From the NCBI GenBank assembly GCA_034520365.1, contig JAXHNP010000006.1, forward strand, positions 365,001-429,000: a stretch of DNA of 64,000 nucleotides. The letters run 5' to 3'. The DNA comes from Desulfobacterales bacterium (GTDB lineage Bacteria > Desulfobacterota > Desulfobacteria > Desulfobacterales > Desulfosalsimonadaceae). Below the pieces are notes generated by a model. The model was given only the letters and a program-made list of their open reading frames with translations, had not been told where the DNA came from and ran no database searches. Numbering within the stretch: the first letter of the stretch is position 1; every line of letters starts with the position of its first letter. Below, piece after piece: positions 14,816-22,549 of the stretch. The position numbers and the translations under genes were made by a program.

Positions 14816-14988
14816 GCTTTTCCCCTTTTCAAAAAGAATTGCAGGTTTCCGCGGTCGCAGTTGCGATTCAATACTTTTTATGCAGGATCAGGGCAAAACA
14901 TACAAGCGGTTTTCATGTCACACGCCCGGGAAAAACAGGGAGAAACAGGGACGTTGACAAACAGGCAAAACAACCGGATAATAACGCC

Positions 14989-16392
14989 ATGGAAAAGGGT
15001 CGAAAACAAAAAAATCCGTCCTTGCCGGAAAACCTCCGGCCTGTTTTCTGCGACATCACCTCTCTTATCCAGTCGCCCTGCTGCACCATTTTGGAAAGCA
15101 TCAGTGACGGCGTCTTTACCATAGACAGGGAAAAACGGATCACCTCTTTTAACCGGGCGGCAGAATATATTACCGGCCTTTCCCGGCAGGAAGCCGTCGG
15201 CCAGTTCTGCTTTGATGTATTCCGGGCCGATATTTGTGCCAAAAACTGCGCACTGGAAAAAACGCTTTTAGATGAAGCCCCGCAGATTGATATTTCCGCC
15301 CGGATCATTACACAGCAGGGCGAGCAGAAGCCCATCAGCCTGAGCACCAATATCCTCCGCAATGCCAAAGGCGAGGTCATCGGCGGTGTGGAGACCTTCA
15401 GAGACCTTTCGGACTTAAAGGAATTGCAGCGCCGGCTTGACCGGCAGTATGTCAGGGAAGACATTGTCGGCAAAAGTCCCCAAATGCAGAAAATCCTTTC
15501 TTTTCTGCCCGATATTGCCGAAAGCGACAGTTCCGTTTTGATCCAGGGCCCCACCGGCACCGGAAAAGAGCTGGCTGCCCGGGCCATTCACAATCTGAGC
15601 CGGCGAAACAAGGGTCCGTTTGTTGCGGTCAATTGTGCCGCGCTGCCCGAAGGACTGCTCGAATCCGAGCTGTTCGGCCATGTCAAAGGGGCGTTTACCG
15701 GAGCAGTCCGGGATAAGTCCGGATATTTTCTTGCAGCCGACCAGGGGACCCTGTTTCTCGATGAAATCGGGACCACGCCGTTTGCCTTTCAATCCGATCT
15801 GCTCCGGGTTTTAGAAAGCCGGGAATTTACCCCGGTTGGCGGCACCCGCACTGTGAAATCGGATTTCCGGATCATTGCAGCGGCCAATCATCCGCTAAAA
15901 CAGCGGGTGGCAGATGGGGAATTCAGGGAAGACCTTTTTTACCGCCTGAATGTGGTCACACTGGAACTGCCGCCCCTGAGTGAAAGAAGAGAAGATACCC
16001 CCCTTCTGGCGGACCGGTTTATTGAAAAGTTCAATCTGAGCAAGGGGAAAAACATCCGGGAAATCGCACCGGATGCCCTGCAGTCCCTTATGGAGTATTC
16101 GTTTCCGGGCAATGTCCGGGAACTGGAAAACGCCATTGAGTATGCTTTTATTACCTGCAAGGGCAGCGTTATCCGCAATGCGCATCTGCCCCCGGAAATT
16201 GCGCGGAAAGAAGGTCCGGCTGCGCCGCGGCTCTCTGAAGAGCAGCATATGGAAGCCGAAAAGATCCGCACCTTTCTGAAGCAACACGCAAACAGCCGGG
16301 AAAAGACCGCAAAAGCCCTTGGTATCAGCCGGAGCACCCTCTGGCGCAAAATGAAGAAACTGGGCATCACCCCGCCTGAAAGTGAAACATAG
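14989..16392 (+). CDS. Sigma-54-dependent activator (PAS - AAA+ - Fis-type HTH)
   Basis: A 467-residue enhancer-binding protein. An N-terminal PAS domain ([20 protein letters not shown], about residues 35-140) includes the cysteine pair [13 protein letters not shown]. The AAA+ domain has Walker A GPTGTGKE (about 187), the sigma-54 contact loop GAFTGA (about 234) and Walker B LFLDEIG. The tail [20 protein letters not shown] is a Fis-type HTH. I prefer ATG 14989; earlier in-frame codons read non-conserved sequence. It has no receiver domain, so it responds directly to a signal, perhaps redox. Likely targets are the sigma-54 promoters at 16516 and 651, each preceded by TGAAAC-N-GTTTCA. Confidence 0.88.
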   Translation: MEKGRKQKNPSLPENLRPVFCDITSLIQSPCCTILESISDGVFTIDREKRITSFNRAAEYITGLSRQEAVGQFCFDVFRADICAKNCALEKTLLDEAPQIDISARIITQQGEQKPISLSTNILRNAKGEVIGGVETFRDLSDLKELQRRLDRQYVREDIVGKSPQMQKILSFLPDIAESDSSVLIQGPTGTGKELAARAIHNLSRRNKGPFVAVNCAALPEGLLESELFGHVKGAFTGAVRDKSGYFLAADQGTLFLDEIGTTPFAFQSDLLRVLESREFTPVGGTRTVKSDFRIIAAANHPLKQRVADGEFREDLFYRLNVVTLELPPLSERREDTPLLADRFIEKFNLSKGKNIREIAPDALQSLMEYSFPGNVRELENAIEYAFITCKGSVIRNAHLPPEIARKEGPAAPRLSEEQHMEAEKIRTFLKQHANSREKTAKALGISRSTLWRKMKKLGITPPESET

Positions 16393-16394
16393 CC

Positions 16395-16407
16395 TGAAAC
16401 GGTTTCA
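16395..16407. promoter_or_regulatory. Activator-binding palindrome TGAAACGGTTTCA
   Basis: A 13-base palindrome with one central base, immediately after the activator stop codon and 109 bp before the -24 element of the next promoter. It has the same arms as 532-544. Further TTTCA/TGAAA half sites lie near 16462-16481. A copy at 18502-18514 came with the duplicated 3' end of the activator gene. Confidence 0.6.
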
Positions 16408-16515
16408 TTTTTTGCAACATCCCCGCCCATCCAAAACCGCCGCCGTTTTTCCTTTTTTCCTTTCAACATCCTGAAATTTCACCAATCTTTAGTATCGTGC
16501 CGACGTATGTTCATG

Positions 16516-16532
16516 TTGGCATCAATTATGCC
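16516..16532 (+). promoter_or_regulatory. Sigma-54 (-24/-12) promoter
   Basis: TTGGCATCAATTATGCC has GG (16518-16519) and GC (16530-16531) ten bases apart. It lies about 54 bases ahead of the NifX-like start and directly downstream of the sigma-54 activator gene. Confidence 0.72.
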
Positions 16533-16584
16533 TGTGAAAAAGTAAAGGCATGTTTGAACCAGGAACATATTATTGGGAGCAGAA

Positions 16585-16896
16585 ATGATTGTAGGTGTCC
16601 TTTTATTCGGCAGCCGGGTGGCTCCTTATTTCGGAAGTTCCCCTGCCATCGTGTTTTATGAAGTGCAACAGGGAAACATCCTTGAAAAATGGATAATGGA
16701 ACCGGACACCGATGACCCCATGGAAATGGCCCGTAAAATCGCCGGGGTTAAAACAGATGTCCTGGTCTGCGGGGGCATTCAGAAATTTTGCAGGCGGTGG
16801 CTGCAACTGCAGGGAGTTGTTGTTGTGGAAAATCAAAAAGGAGAGGCTGAACAGGTAATAGAGAAACTGATGAAATCGGAATGGTTTTCGGCATAA
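16585..16896 (+). CDS. NifX/NifB-like domain protein (paralogue of 736-1110)
   Basis: A 103-residue protein: MIVGVLLFGSRVAPYFGSSP, then MEMARKIAGVKTDVLVCGGI, the core of the dinitrogenase Fe-Mo cofactor-binding fold. The cysteines in CGGIQKFC could be ligands. The ATG at 16585 has GGGAG upstream; an in-frame TTG 12 bases earlier is less suitable. It shares layout and promoter type with the NifX-like gene near the window start. The TauE-type permease follows after 36 bases. The ligand, a metal cluster or oxyanion, is unknown. Confidence 0.7.
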   Translation: MIVGVLLFGSRVAPYFGSSPAIVFYEVQQGNILEKWIMEPDTDDPMEMARKIAGVKTDVLVCGGIQKFCRRWLQLQGVVVVENQKGEAEQVIEKLMKSEWFSA

Positions 16897-16932
16897 TGCC
16901 GGTCCGGCCTAAAAGAAAGGAGGTTTTTACCA

Positions 16933-17763
16933 ATGGAAATGGAAACTGTTCATATCATTGTATTGCTCATCACCGGCCTGGGGGTGGGATTTGCTTCAGG
17001 CCTTCTGGGAGTGGGAGGCTGTTTTATCATGGTCCCGATCCAGTTCTGGGTATTGAAGGCAATCGGCGTGGATCCGACCCTGGCTATTCGGATCGCGTTC
17101 GGCACCAATCTGCTGGTGGTGCTGCCCACTGCCCTGAGCGGTGCCCTGACGCATCATTTCAAGGGCGCCGTGCTCTGGAAGCAGGGCGTGATACTCGGGG
17201 TGATTGCCGCGTTCGGTGCTTTTCTGGGCGGCTACTTTGCCGCGCATATTTCCGGGGCAATCCTGACCAAGCTGTTTGGTGCGGCCATCATCCTGGGCGC
17301 CATCCGGATGCTGACAGCCAAACCGCCCAAGGTGGATGAGAACCCCTCTGAAAGCACACTCGCCTATGTTTTCTGGGGGATCATCCTGGGTATTGTCTCC
17401 GGGCTTATCGGCATCGGCGGCGGCGTGTTAATGATTCCGGTGATGGTGGTGTTTCTGAAATTCAAAATGCACCAGGCGGTGGGCACTTCCACGGCCCTGA
17501 TGATGTTTGCGGCCGTTGGCGGGGTGGCCGCCTATATCCTTAATGGACTTGGCATTGCAGGGCTTCCTCCGTATTCCACAGGCTATGTCAACTGGCTGCA
17601 ATGGATTCTCCTGGCCGGATGCAGCATTCCCATGGCCTTTGTGGGGGCCAGGGCCGCTCACCTTCTGCCCGCAAAGCAGCTCAGGTATCTCTTTGTCATT
17701 GTGATGTTTTACATGGGACTGAAGATGTGCGGCGTGTTTGCCTGGCTGGGGCTGCCGCTGTAG
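16933..17763 (+). CDS. TauE/SafE-family membrane permease
   Basis: A 276-residue inner-membrane protein with about eight hydrophobic helices and the two internal repeats of TauE/SafE: GVGFASGLLGVGGCFIMVPI near the start and GIVSGLIGIGGGVLMIPVMV in the middle. The family exports or imports sulfonates, sulfite and related sulfur anions. AAAGGAGG lies just upstream. Co-transcription with a NifX-like protein under sigma-54 suggests movement of a sulfur- or metal-oxyanion, but the substrate cannot be read from sequence. Confidence 0.85.
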   Translation: MEMETVHIIVLLITGLGVGFASGLLGVGGCFIMVPIQFWVLKAIGVDPTLAIRIAFGTNLLVVLPTALSGALTHHFKGAVLWKQGVILGVIAAFGAFLGGYFAAHISGAILTKLFGAAIILGAIRMLTAKPPKVDENPSESTLAYVFWGIILGIVSGLIGIGGGVLMIPVMVVFLKFKMHQAVGTSTALMMFAAVGGVAAYILNGLGIAGLPPYSTGYVNWLQWILLAGCSIPMAFVGARAAHLLPAKQLRYLFVIVMFYMGLKMCGVFAWLGLPL

Positions 17764-17777
17764 TTGGTTTCTTGGTG

Positions 17778-18003
17778 TCTTGGGGTCAAATCTTTAATCT
17801 TGACAATTTGTCGGCCACGTCCTCAAGCTCTTGCTTTAAAGTGGCATCCGATTCATTCTGAGGCGTAATCGCTTTCTGGCGACGCTCACGGCGCTGTAGT
17901 TGATTCCACCGGAAAGCCTTCCCACCGCAGCCTGCGGTGATATCGCAAAACCGGTATCTTTTTCTTCCTTATTTGTCAAAAATAAAGATTTGACCCCTTT
18001 TTT
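17778..18003. repeat. 226-bp repeat, copy 1: remnant of REP-associated (IS200-like) transposase end
   Basis: The repeat begins GGGGTCAAATCTTTAA and ends TAAAGATTTGACCCC, giving terminal inverted repeats. On the minus strand it encodes the HTH tail of a REP-associated tyrosine transposase (compare YSAVSVARKRLRLRMKSD in copy 2), but here a lost T shifts the frame. No catalytic domain remains. Copy 2 is at 18552-18778 and a partial copy at 21686-21770. Copies 1 and 2 are direct repeats bracketing a duplicated activator fragment. Confidence 0.75.
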
Positions 18004-18007
18004 CAGA

Positions 18008-18499
18008 CAGCGGGTGGCAGATGGTGACTTCCGCGAAGACCTTTTTTACCGCCTGAATGTGGTCACATTGGAACTGCCGCCCCTGCGGGAAAGAAGAGAA
18101 GATATTCCCCTTCTGGCAGACCGGTTTATTGAAAAGCTGAATCTGAGCAAGGGGAAAAACATCCGGGAAATTGCACCGGATGCCCTGCAGGCACTTATGG
18201 AATATTGGTTTCCCGGCAATGTCCGGGAACTGGAAAACGCCATTGAGTATGCTTTTATTACCTGCAAGGATTCGGTTATCAGAAAAACCCATCTTCCCCC
18301 GGAAATTGCCCAGAAAAAAGGCCCGGCAGCCCCCCGGCTCTCTGAAGAGCAGCAGGTTGAAGCCGAAAAGATCCGCACTTTTCTGAGGCAAAACGCAAAC
18401 AGCCGGGAAAAGACCGCAAAAGCCCTTGGCATCAGCCGGAGCACCCTCTGGCGGAAAATGAAGAAACTGGGCATCACCCCGCCTGAAAGTGAAACGTAG
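18008..18499 (+). pseudogene. Truncated duplicate of the sigma-54 activator (C-terminal third)
   Basis: The DNA from about 18008 to 18547 is a close copy of about 15900-16440: the end of the AAA+ domain ([20 protein letters not shown]) and the HTH tail, plus the 3' flank with the TGAAACGGTTTCA palindrome. Walker A, GAFTGA and the PAS domain are missing. The left join is at the end of repeat copy 1 and the right join just before copy 2. An open frame starting inside the repeat (17900) runs in frame through the fragment, so a DNA-binding-only protein that could compete with the full activator is conceivable. Decay after duplication is the simpler view. Confidence 0.8.
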
Positions 18500-18551
18500 C
18501 CTGAAACGGTTTCATTTTTTGCAACATCCCCGGCCATCCAAAACCGCGTTT

Positions 18552-18778
18552 CTTGGGGTCAAATCTTTAATATTGACAATTTGTCGGCCACGTCCTCAAG
18601 CTCTTGCTTTAAAGTGGCATCCGATTTCATTCTGAGGCGTAATCGCTTTCTGGCGACGCTCACGGCGCTGTAGTTGATTCCACCGGAAAGCCTTCCCACC
18701 GCAGCCTGCGGTGATATCGCAAAACCGGTATCTTTTTCTTCCTTATTTGTCAAAAATAAAGATTTGACCCTTTTTTTT
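18552..18778. repeat. 226-bp repeat, copy 2
   Basis: Nearly identical to copy 1. On the minus strand it reads GINYSAVSVARKRLRLRMKS-DATLKQELEDVADKLS, the C-terminal HTH of a REP-associated tyrosine transposase. The outer end replaces the natural 3' end of the rhodanese gene, whose last residues GQIFIFDK are read from repeat sequence. Confidence 0.75.
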
Positions 18779-19222
18779 CATCGCCTCGATAAAGTCGCGA
18801 GCCCGGTCCCCGCGAAGGTGTTCGGCCAGACCGATAAGGCCATCAACCAGGTACTTCGCCCGGTATCCTCTGGTCCGCAGATAGGCCATCGCCAGGATGG
18901 CGCGATCCTTGTGCGGACAGGCCGTGACGATAATCTTGTCCTTCTGCAGTTCGTCGAGACGACCGGGGAGTTCATCGAGCGGAATGGCGGTTGCAAACCC
19001 CGTCGCCCAGGCGCTTACTTCCTCTGTGAAACGGATGTCGATCAACTGGATACGCCCCTCTTCAAGTCCCCGGGTCAGTTCCGCGCTGTCGATTTTCATT
19101 TCCTTGCGGGCCTTGTAATCAAACCCGGAAAGATATTTCTCCAGGGTAATTTCATCTGCATGGGCGAATGCGAAACCGCCGAATATCAGGGCTATCACTA
19201 TGGTGCCGATGCGTATCATCAA
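18743..19222 (-). CDS. Periplasmic rhodanese-like sulfurtransferase with repeat-derived C-terminus
   Basis: A 159-residue protein with a signal peptide (MMIRIGTIVIALIFGGFAFA-HA). The rhodanese core is QLIDIRFTEEVSAWATGFA, IPLDELPGRL and the active loop VTACPHKDRA with the catalytic cysteine. The GYRAKYLVDGLIGL segment is the usual end. Residues from about KKKGQIFIFDK onward come from the adjacent 226-bp repeat, which supplies the stop codon, so the original end has been replaced. The likely job is transfer of sulfane sulfur in the periplasm. It is coupled with a small upstream gene at 19255-19407. Confidence 0.85.
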   Translation of the reverse strand: MMIRIGTIVIALIFGGFAFAHADEITLEKYLSGFDYKARKEMKIDSAELTRGLEEGRIQLIDIRFTEEVSAWATGFATAIPLDELPGRLDELQKDKIIVTACPHKDRAILAMAYLRTRGYRAKYLVDGLIGLAEHLRGDRARDFIEAMKKKGQIFIFDK

Positions 19223-19254
19223 TTATTTTCCTTTTCCTTTTCCTTTTTTTTTGT

Positions 19255-19407
19255 TTACCCGTCCAGGTGCGATTTCATTCCGGCCTGTTTCTGCTGTTCG
19301 ATCTGTTTGATAAACTCCTTGATGAGACGAAGCGCTTCTTTCCCGTCCTCATCGAGGACTGCGCCTTTCATTTGCATGTAATCACTTTCCGACAGGTTGA
19401 GAACCAT
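19255..19407 (-). CDS. Small hypothetical protein (50 aa)
   Basis: The frame reads MVLNLSESDYMQMKGAVLDE then DGKEALRLIKEFIKQIEQQK, ending MKSHLDG. It is charged, Cys-free and predicted helical, and the start is well supported by GAGGAG 6 bases upstream. It lies 32 bases ahead of the rhodanese on the same strand, so the two are probably one transcript. I do not recognise the family. It resembles in style the 50-residue protein at 5292-5444 but shares no clear sequence with it. Confidence 0.6.
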   Translation of the reverse strand: MVLNLSESDYMQMKGAVLDEDGKEALRLIKEFIKQIEQQKQAGMKSHLDG

Positions 19408-19533
19408 TTTTTTCTCCTCAATTTATTTTCCTTTTGAAAAACCCGGTCCTCTGGACCAGTTCAGCGTGCATTGGCTATATCTTAAGGAAATAGAAACTTT
19501 TAAATCCGAAACATGAAAATCGATAATACCCGT

Positions 19534-20799
19534 CTACGGACATATGATGATGCCTTCGGCCCACAGGCAGTCCCCGCAGGTGGGAAAGGGGGTGCCGAAG
19601 CAGTCTTCTTCATTGGATTCGGCCAGTTCGCAATCGCAATGATTGCAGGGGGCGAAATCAAAATCGATGACGCGTTTCCGGAACGTGACGTATTCCTGTT
19701 TTTTCCATATCTGATCGATGGTTTTCCGGTTCACATTGCCGACACTGTATCTTCTGACGGTTTTTTCCCGGTCAAGAATGAAACAGGAATGCGAATGCAT
19801 CAACGGAATGCAGGGACTGACCTCTCCGTCCCACCGCACCGCAATGCCGCCCTTGGCGACAAAAGGGCAGCATCTGGCTCTGCCGGCATCTTGCGGCGGA
19901 ACCGTTTTCATTCCGTTAAACCGGGTCAGGAAATCGGTCAGGGGTTCCAGAATCTCCGGACGCCGGTCGATTCGCGGTAGCACCACCCGCGCCGACGCCT
20001 GCCCGGTAGGGCCGTTGGATGTAACGGGGCTGCCGGCGGTCCGCCAGTACAGGATATCGGCCTTATCTTCCCGGGTGTAGGGGAGCACATTGCTGATATA
20101 GATGCGTGTTGCTTTCATCCGTCGGGCGATTTCCGCCAAATCCGGCAGTTCTTCGATGTTCTTCCGGGAAACGACGCATTCGATGCCGATTTCCGGCGTG
20201 TGCAGATTCAGGGCCGACTTACATGTGTTCAGGTGCTCGATGTTCCGGATTAGGTCATTGAGGTCTGCACCGCACCGGATAGCCGAGTAGGAAGCCGGCG
20301 TCGAGCCGTCGACCGACACGACCAGCAGGTCCAGGCCGGATAGTACCAGTTTCCGGGAAAGCTCGGCATTCAGCACCATGCCGTTGGTGATCAGTTCGGT
20401 CCGCACCCCGATTGTTTTCGCCAGTTTAATCATTTCAACGATGCCGGAGTGCATCAGCGGTTCGCCGATTCCCCAGAACGCCATGCGCTCCAATGTTTTG
20501 ACCGATGCCAGGTCTTGAATCAATTTATGAAAGGTACCCATCGGCATCGTGCCGCCGGGTTCATCCCAGGAGTGGCGCATGCAGGTGGTGCAGTCTAAAT
20601 TGCACCGGGTGGTGGGCTCCACGTAGACTTTTCTCAACGAGGAGATACAAAGACGCCGAAACAGCCTCCCCTCTTTTCCCCTGACCCTAAATTTCATGCC
20701 CGCCGGAAATTTCCACCCCCGCTGCCGATCGGCCGGCAGAAAAATTGAATTTTGCGGAATGCTTTTGGTTTTGCTTGTCATTTTGCCATTGATAATCAA
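19534..20799 (-). CDS. Radical SAM/SPASM protein, tungsten-cofactor oxidoreductase maturase type
   Basis: A 421-residue radical SAM protein. VYVEPTTRCNLDCTTCMRHS holds the SAM cluster cysteines; WGIGEP and SVDGSTPASY follow the fold. The C-terminus has many cysteines, ending CNHCDCELAESNEEDCFGTP and FPTCGDCLWAEGIIICP, the hallmark ending of the maturases found with tungsten aldehyde:ferredoxin-oxidoreductase-type enzymes. The partner oxidoreductase is not in the window. The first ~35 residues are poorly conserved, so translation may start later. It is followed on the same strand by lgt. Assignment rests on recalled C-terminal motifs; a different SPASM peptide maturase remains possible. Confidence 0.7.
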   Translation of the reverse strand: MIINGKMTSKTKSIPQNSIFLPADRQRGWKFPAGMKFRVRGKEGRLFRRLCISSLRKVYVEPTTRCNLDCTTCMRHSWDEPGGTMPMGTFHKLIQDLASVKTLERMAFWGIGEPLMHSGIVEMIKLAKTIGVRTELITNGMVLNAELSRKLVLSGLDLLVVSVDGSTPASYSAIRCGADLNDLIRNIEHLNTCKSALNLHTPEIGIECVVSRKNIEELPDLAEIARRMKATRIYISNVLPYTREDKADILYWRTAGSPVTSNGPTGQASARVVLPRIDRRPEILEPLTDFLTRFNGMKTVPPQDAGRARCCPFVAKGGIAVRWDGEVSPCIPLMHSHSCFILDREKTVRRYSVGNVNRKTIDQIWKKQEYVTFRKRVIDFDFAPCNHCDCELAESNEEDCFGTPFPTCGDCLWAEGIIICP

Positions 20800-20878
20800 C
20801 GGTTTTGAAAACCGGTGACGTTCGTCCAGCAGATGTGGCCATTTAAATCAAATGCATTTTTCAGAATTTTCAAGTCAT

Positions 20879-21685
20879 TCATACCGGTCCTCCATTTTTG
20901 CGTTCACAACAGTATGCCCGGGCTATAAACCCTGAGCCGATTATCGCCATGGGCAGGGACAGGAGCTGGCCCATGGTCAGAAAATCCAGGGCCACAAAGC
21001 CAAGCTGGATGTCCGGCTGCCGGAAAAATTCCACCAGAAAGCGGAACAGGCCGTAAAGAAGCAGAAAAAGTCCGAGAACCATGCCTCTGGGCCGCGGCTG
21101 CCGGGAAAAAAACCAGAGGATGAAAAATAAGACCGCGCCTTCCAGCAGGGCTTCATAGAGCTGGCTGGGATGGCGGGAAAACGGGCCGGCCGCCGGCCCG
21201 GGAAAAACCATCGCCCAGGGCACATCGCTGGGCCGGCCCCAGAGCTCGGCGTTGATAAAGTTGCCGATGCGGCCGGCAAAAAGGCCCGGCGGAGCCAGCG
21301 GGGCGACAAAATCCCCCAGGTCCAGGAAATGGATATCATTTCGTTTCGCAAAAACCAAACCCGCCACCCCAATGCCGAGCAGCCCGCCGTGAAAGGACAT
21401 TCCCCCGTGCCAGACTTTTATGATCTCCAGCGGCGCCCGGATCAATGCGGCGCTGTCGTAAAAGATCATGTAGCCAAGTCTGGCGCCGATGACAAGGCCG
21501 ACCATGGCATAGAAGGCCAGGTCCTGAAACTGCGCGGGAGTCATCGGCGAATCTTTGCGCCTGGCGCGCCTGGTGCCCAGGACCAGGGCGGCGGCAAAAC
21601 CGATCACATACATCAGCCCGTACCAGCGCACAGCCAGAGGGCCGATTTCAACGGCCACCGGATCTATTTCGGGCAAAACAATCAT
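20879..21685 (-). CDS. lgt: Prolipoprotein diacylglyceryl transferase
   Basis: Transfers diacylglycerol from phosphatidylglycerol to the lipobox cysteine of prolipoproteins at the inner membrane. The 268-residue protein is complete: VRWYGLMYVIGF, GARLGYMIFYD, VWHGGMSFHGGLLG, then the signature APPGLFAGRIGNFINAELWG-RPSDVPWAMVFP, RHPSQLYEALLEG and RFLVEFFRQPD. Seven membrane helices are expected. The start coincides with partial repeat copy 3. Fragments of another lgt gene occur at 24236-24379 and 30570-31020, so at least one duplicate has been lost. Confidence 0.92.
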   Translation of the reverse strand: MIVLPEIDPVAVEIGPLAVRWYGLMYVIGFAAALVLGTRRARRKDSPMTPAQFQDLAFYAMVGLVIGARLGYMIFYDSAALIRAPLEIIKVWHGGMSFHGGLLGIGVAGLVFAKRNDIHFLDLGDFVAPLAPPGLFAGRIGNFINAELWGRPSDVPWAMVFPGPAAGPFSRHPSQLYEALLEGAVLFFILWFFSRQPRPRGMVLGLFLLLYGLFRFLVEFFRQPDIQLGFVALDFLTMGQLLSLPMAIIGSGFIARAYCCERKNGGPV

Positions 21686-21770
21686 GTTAATCTTGACAAT
21701 TTGTCGGCCATATCTTCAAGTTCTTGCTTTAAGACGGCATCCGGTTCCATTCTGAGGCGTAACCGCTTTA
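21686..21770. repeat. 226-bp repeat, partial copy 3
   Basis: The first ~85 bases of the repeat (from TTAATCTTGACAATTTGTCG to AACCGCTTT) lie between the lgt start and the stop of the next gene. Divergence is greater than between copies 1 and 2. The outer GGGGTCAAATC terminus is missing. Confidence 0.65.
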
Positions 21771-22502
21771 CACCGCAGGTCGGATGCCTTTTGGAATCAG
21801 CATCGGGACTTTTCGTTGATAACTGAAATAGGCTTCTCCAAAAAAATTCGTAAGATCCCGTTCCTCCAGAAACGCCCCGGCAATGATCCATAATGTCCAC
21901 AACACATTAAACAGCATTCGATCCGCGGTTATCTCGGGGATGGCCCAAATAAGGAGGATAGCAAAAAGGTAGAGCGGGTGTCGCACCCACCGGTACGGCC
22001 CGCGGATGATCAGTTGTGCGGGGATTTCCGGTTTGCTCCGAAGCCGGTTGACGATGGGGGCCAGTCCCATGGGATCAAACGGCTGAAGAGACCACCCGCC
22101 CCAGGCCAATCCGGCGATAACCAAAAAGAAAGCGCACCGGATCACCAAGAGTGTCATTTCCGGGGCTGAAAAAAGAATCATCGGCGTCTTCTGCCAGAAA
22201 ATTAAAATTACCAGCAATACCATCGCAGATGAAATGGTAAAGAAGGCGCCGTAAAATTCCTTTGGAATCAATTTCGCCAGCCAGAGTCGAAATCTCTGAC
22301 GAACCATGGTGCTGTGCTGAATAAAAAAAATCGCGGAAAGAAAGGTGTCAAAAACCAGGCTTCCGGCAGTGCCCATGCCCAGATCCACCAGCTCAAAGGA
22401 ACCGTAAAACAGAAACAGCCCCAGTGCCAGGAAAGAGGCCTGCGCCAGGAGAGCCGCGATCAGAATAATTGCGTATCCGGTGGCTGTTTTTAAAATGCGC
22501 AT
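21768..22502 (-). CDS. Isoprenylcysteine carboxyl methyltransferase-like (NnrU/MddA-type) membrane protein
   Basis: A 244-residue integral membrane protein with five to six helices. The C-terminal catalytic motif is GPYRWVRHPLYLFAILLIW followed by LEERDLTNFFGEAYFSYQ, the S-adenosylmethionine-binding segment shared by ICMT, phospholipid methyltransferases, NnrU and the methanethiol S-methyltransferase MddA. The head group methylated cannot be told. It is divergent in phase from lgt and follows the 560-residue putative methyltransferase on the same strand, inside a lipid-flavoured neighbourhood. Confidence 0.7.
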   Translation of the reverse strand: MRILKTATGYAIILIAALLAQASFLALGLFLFYGSFELVDLGMGTAGSLVFDTFLSAIFFIQHSTMVRQRFRLWLAKLIPKEFYGAFFTISSAMVLLVILIFWQKTPMILFSAPEMTLLVIRCAFFLVIAGLAWGGWSLQPFDPMGLAPIVNRLRSKPEIPAQLIIRGPYRWVRHPLYLFAILLIWAIPEITADRMLFNVLWTLWIIAGAFLEERDLTNFFGEAYFSYQRKVPMLIPKGIRPAV

Positions 22503-22549
22503 AAAAAATTTTTTTTTGTGTCGGAAAAAAAATCAAAACGATATTTTCT

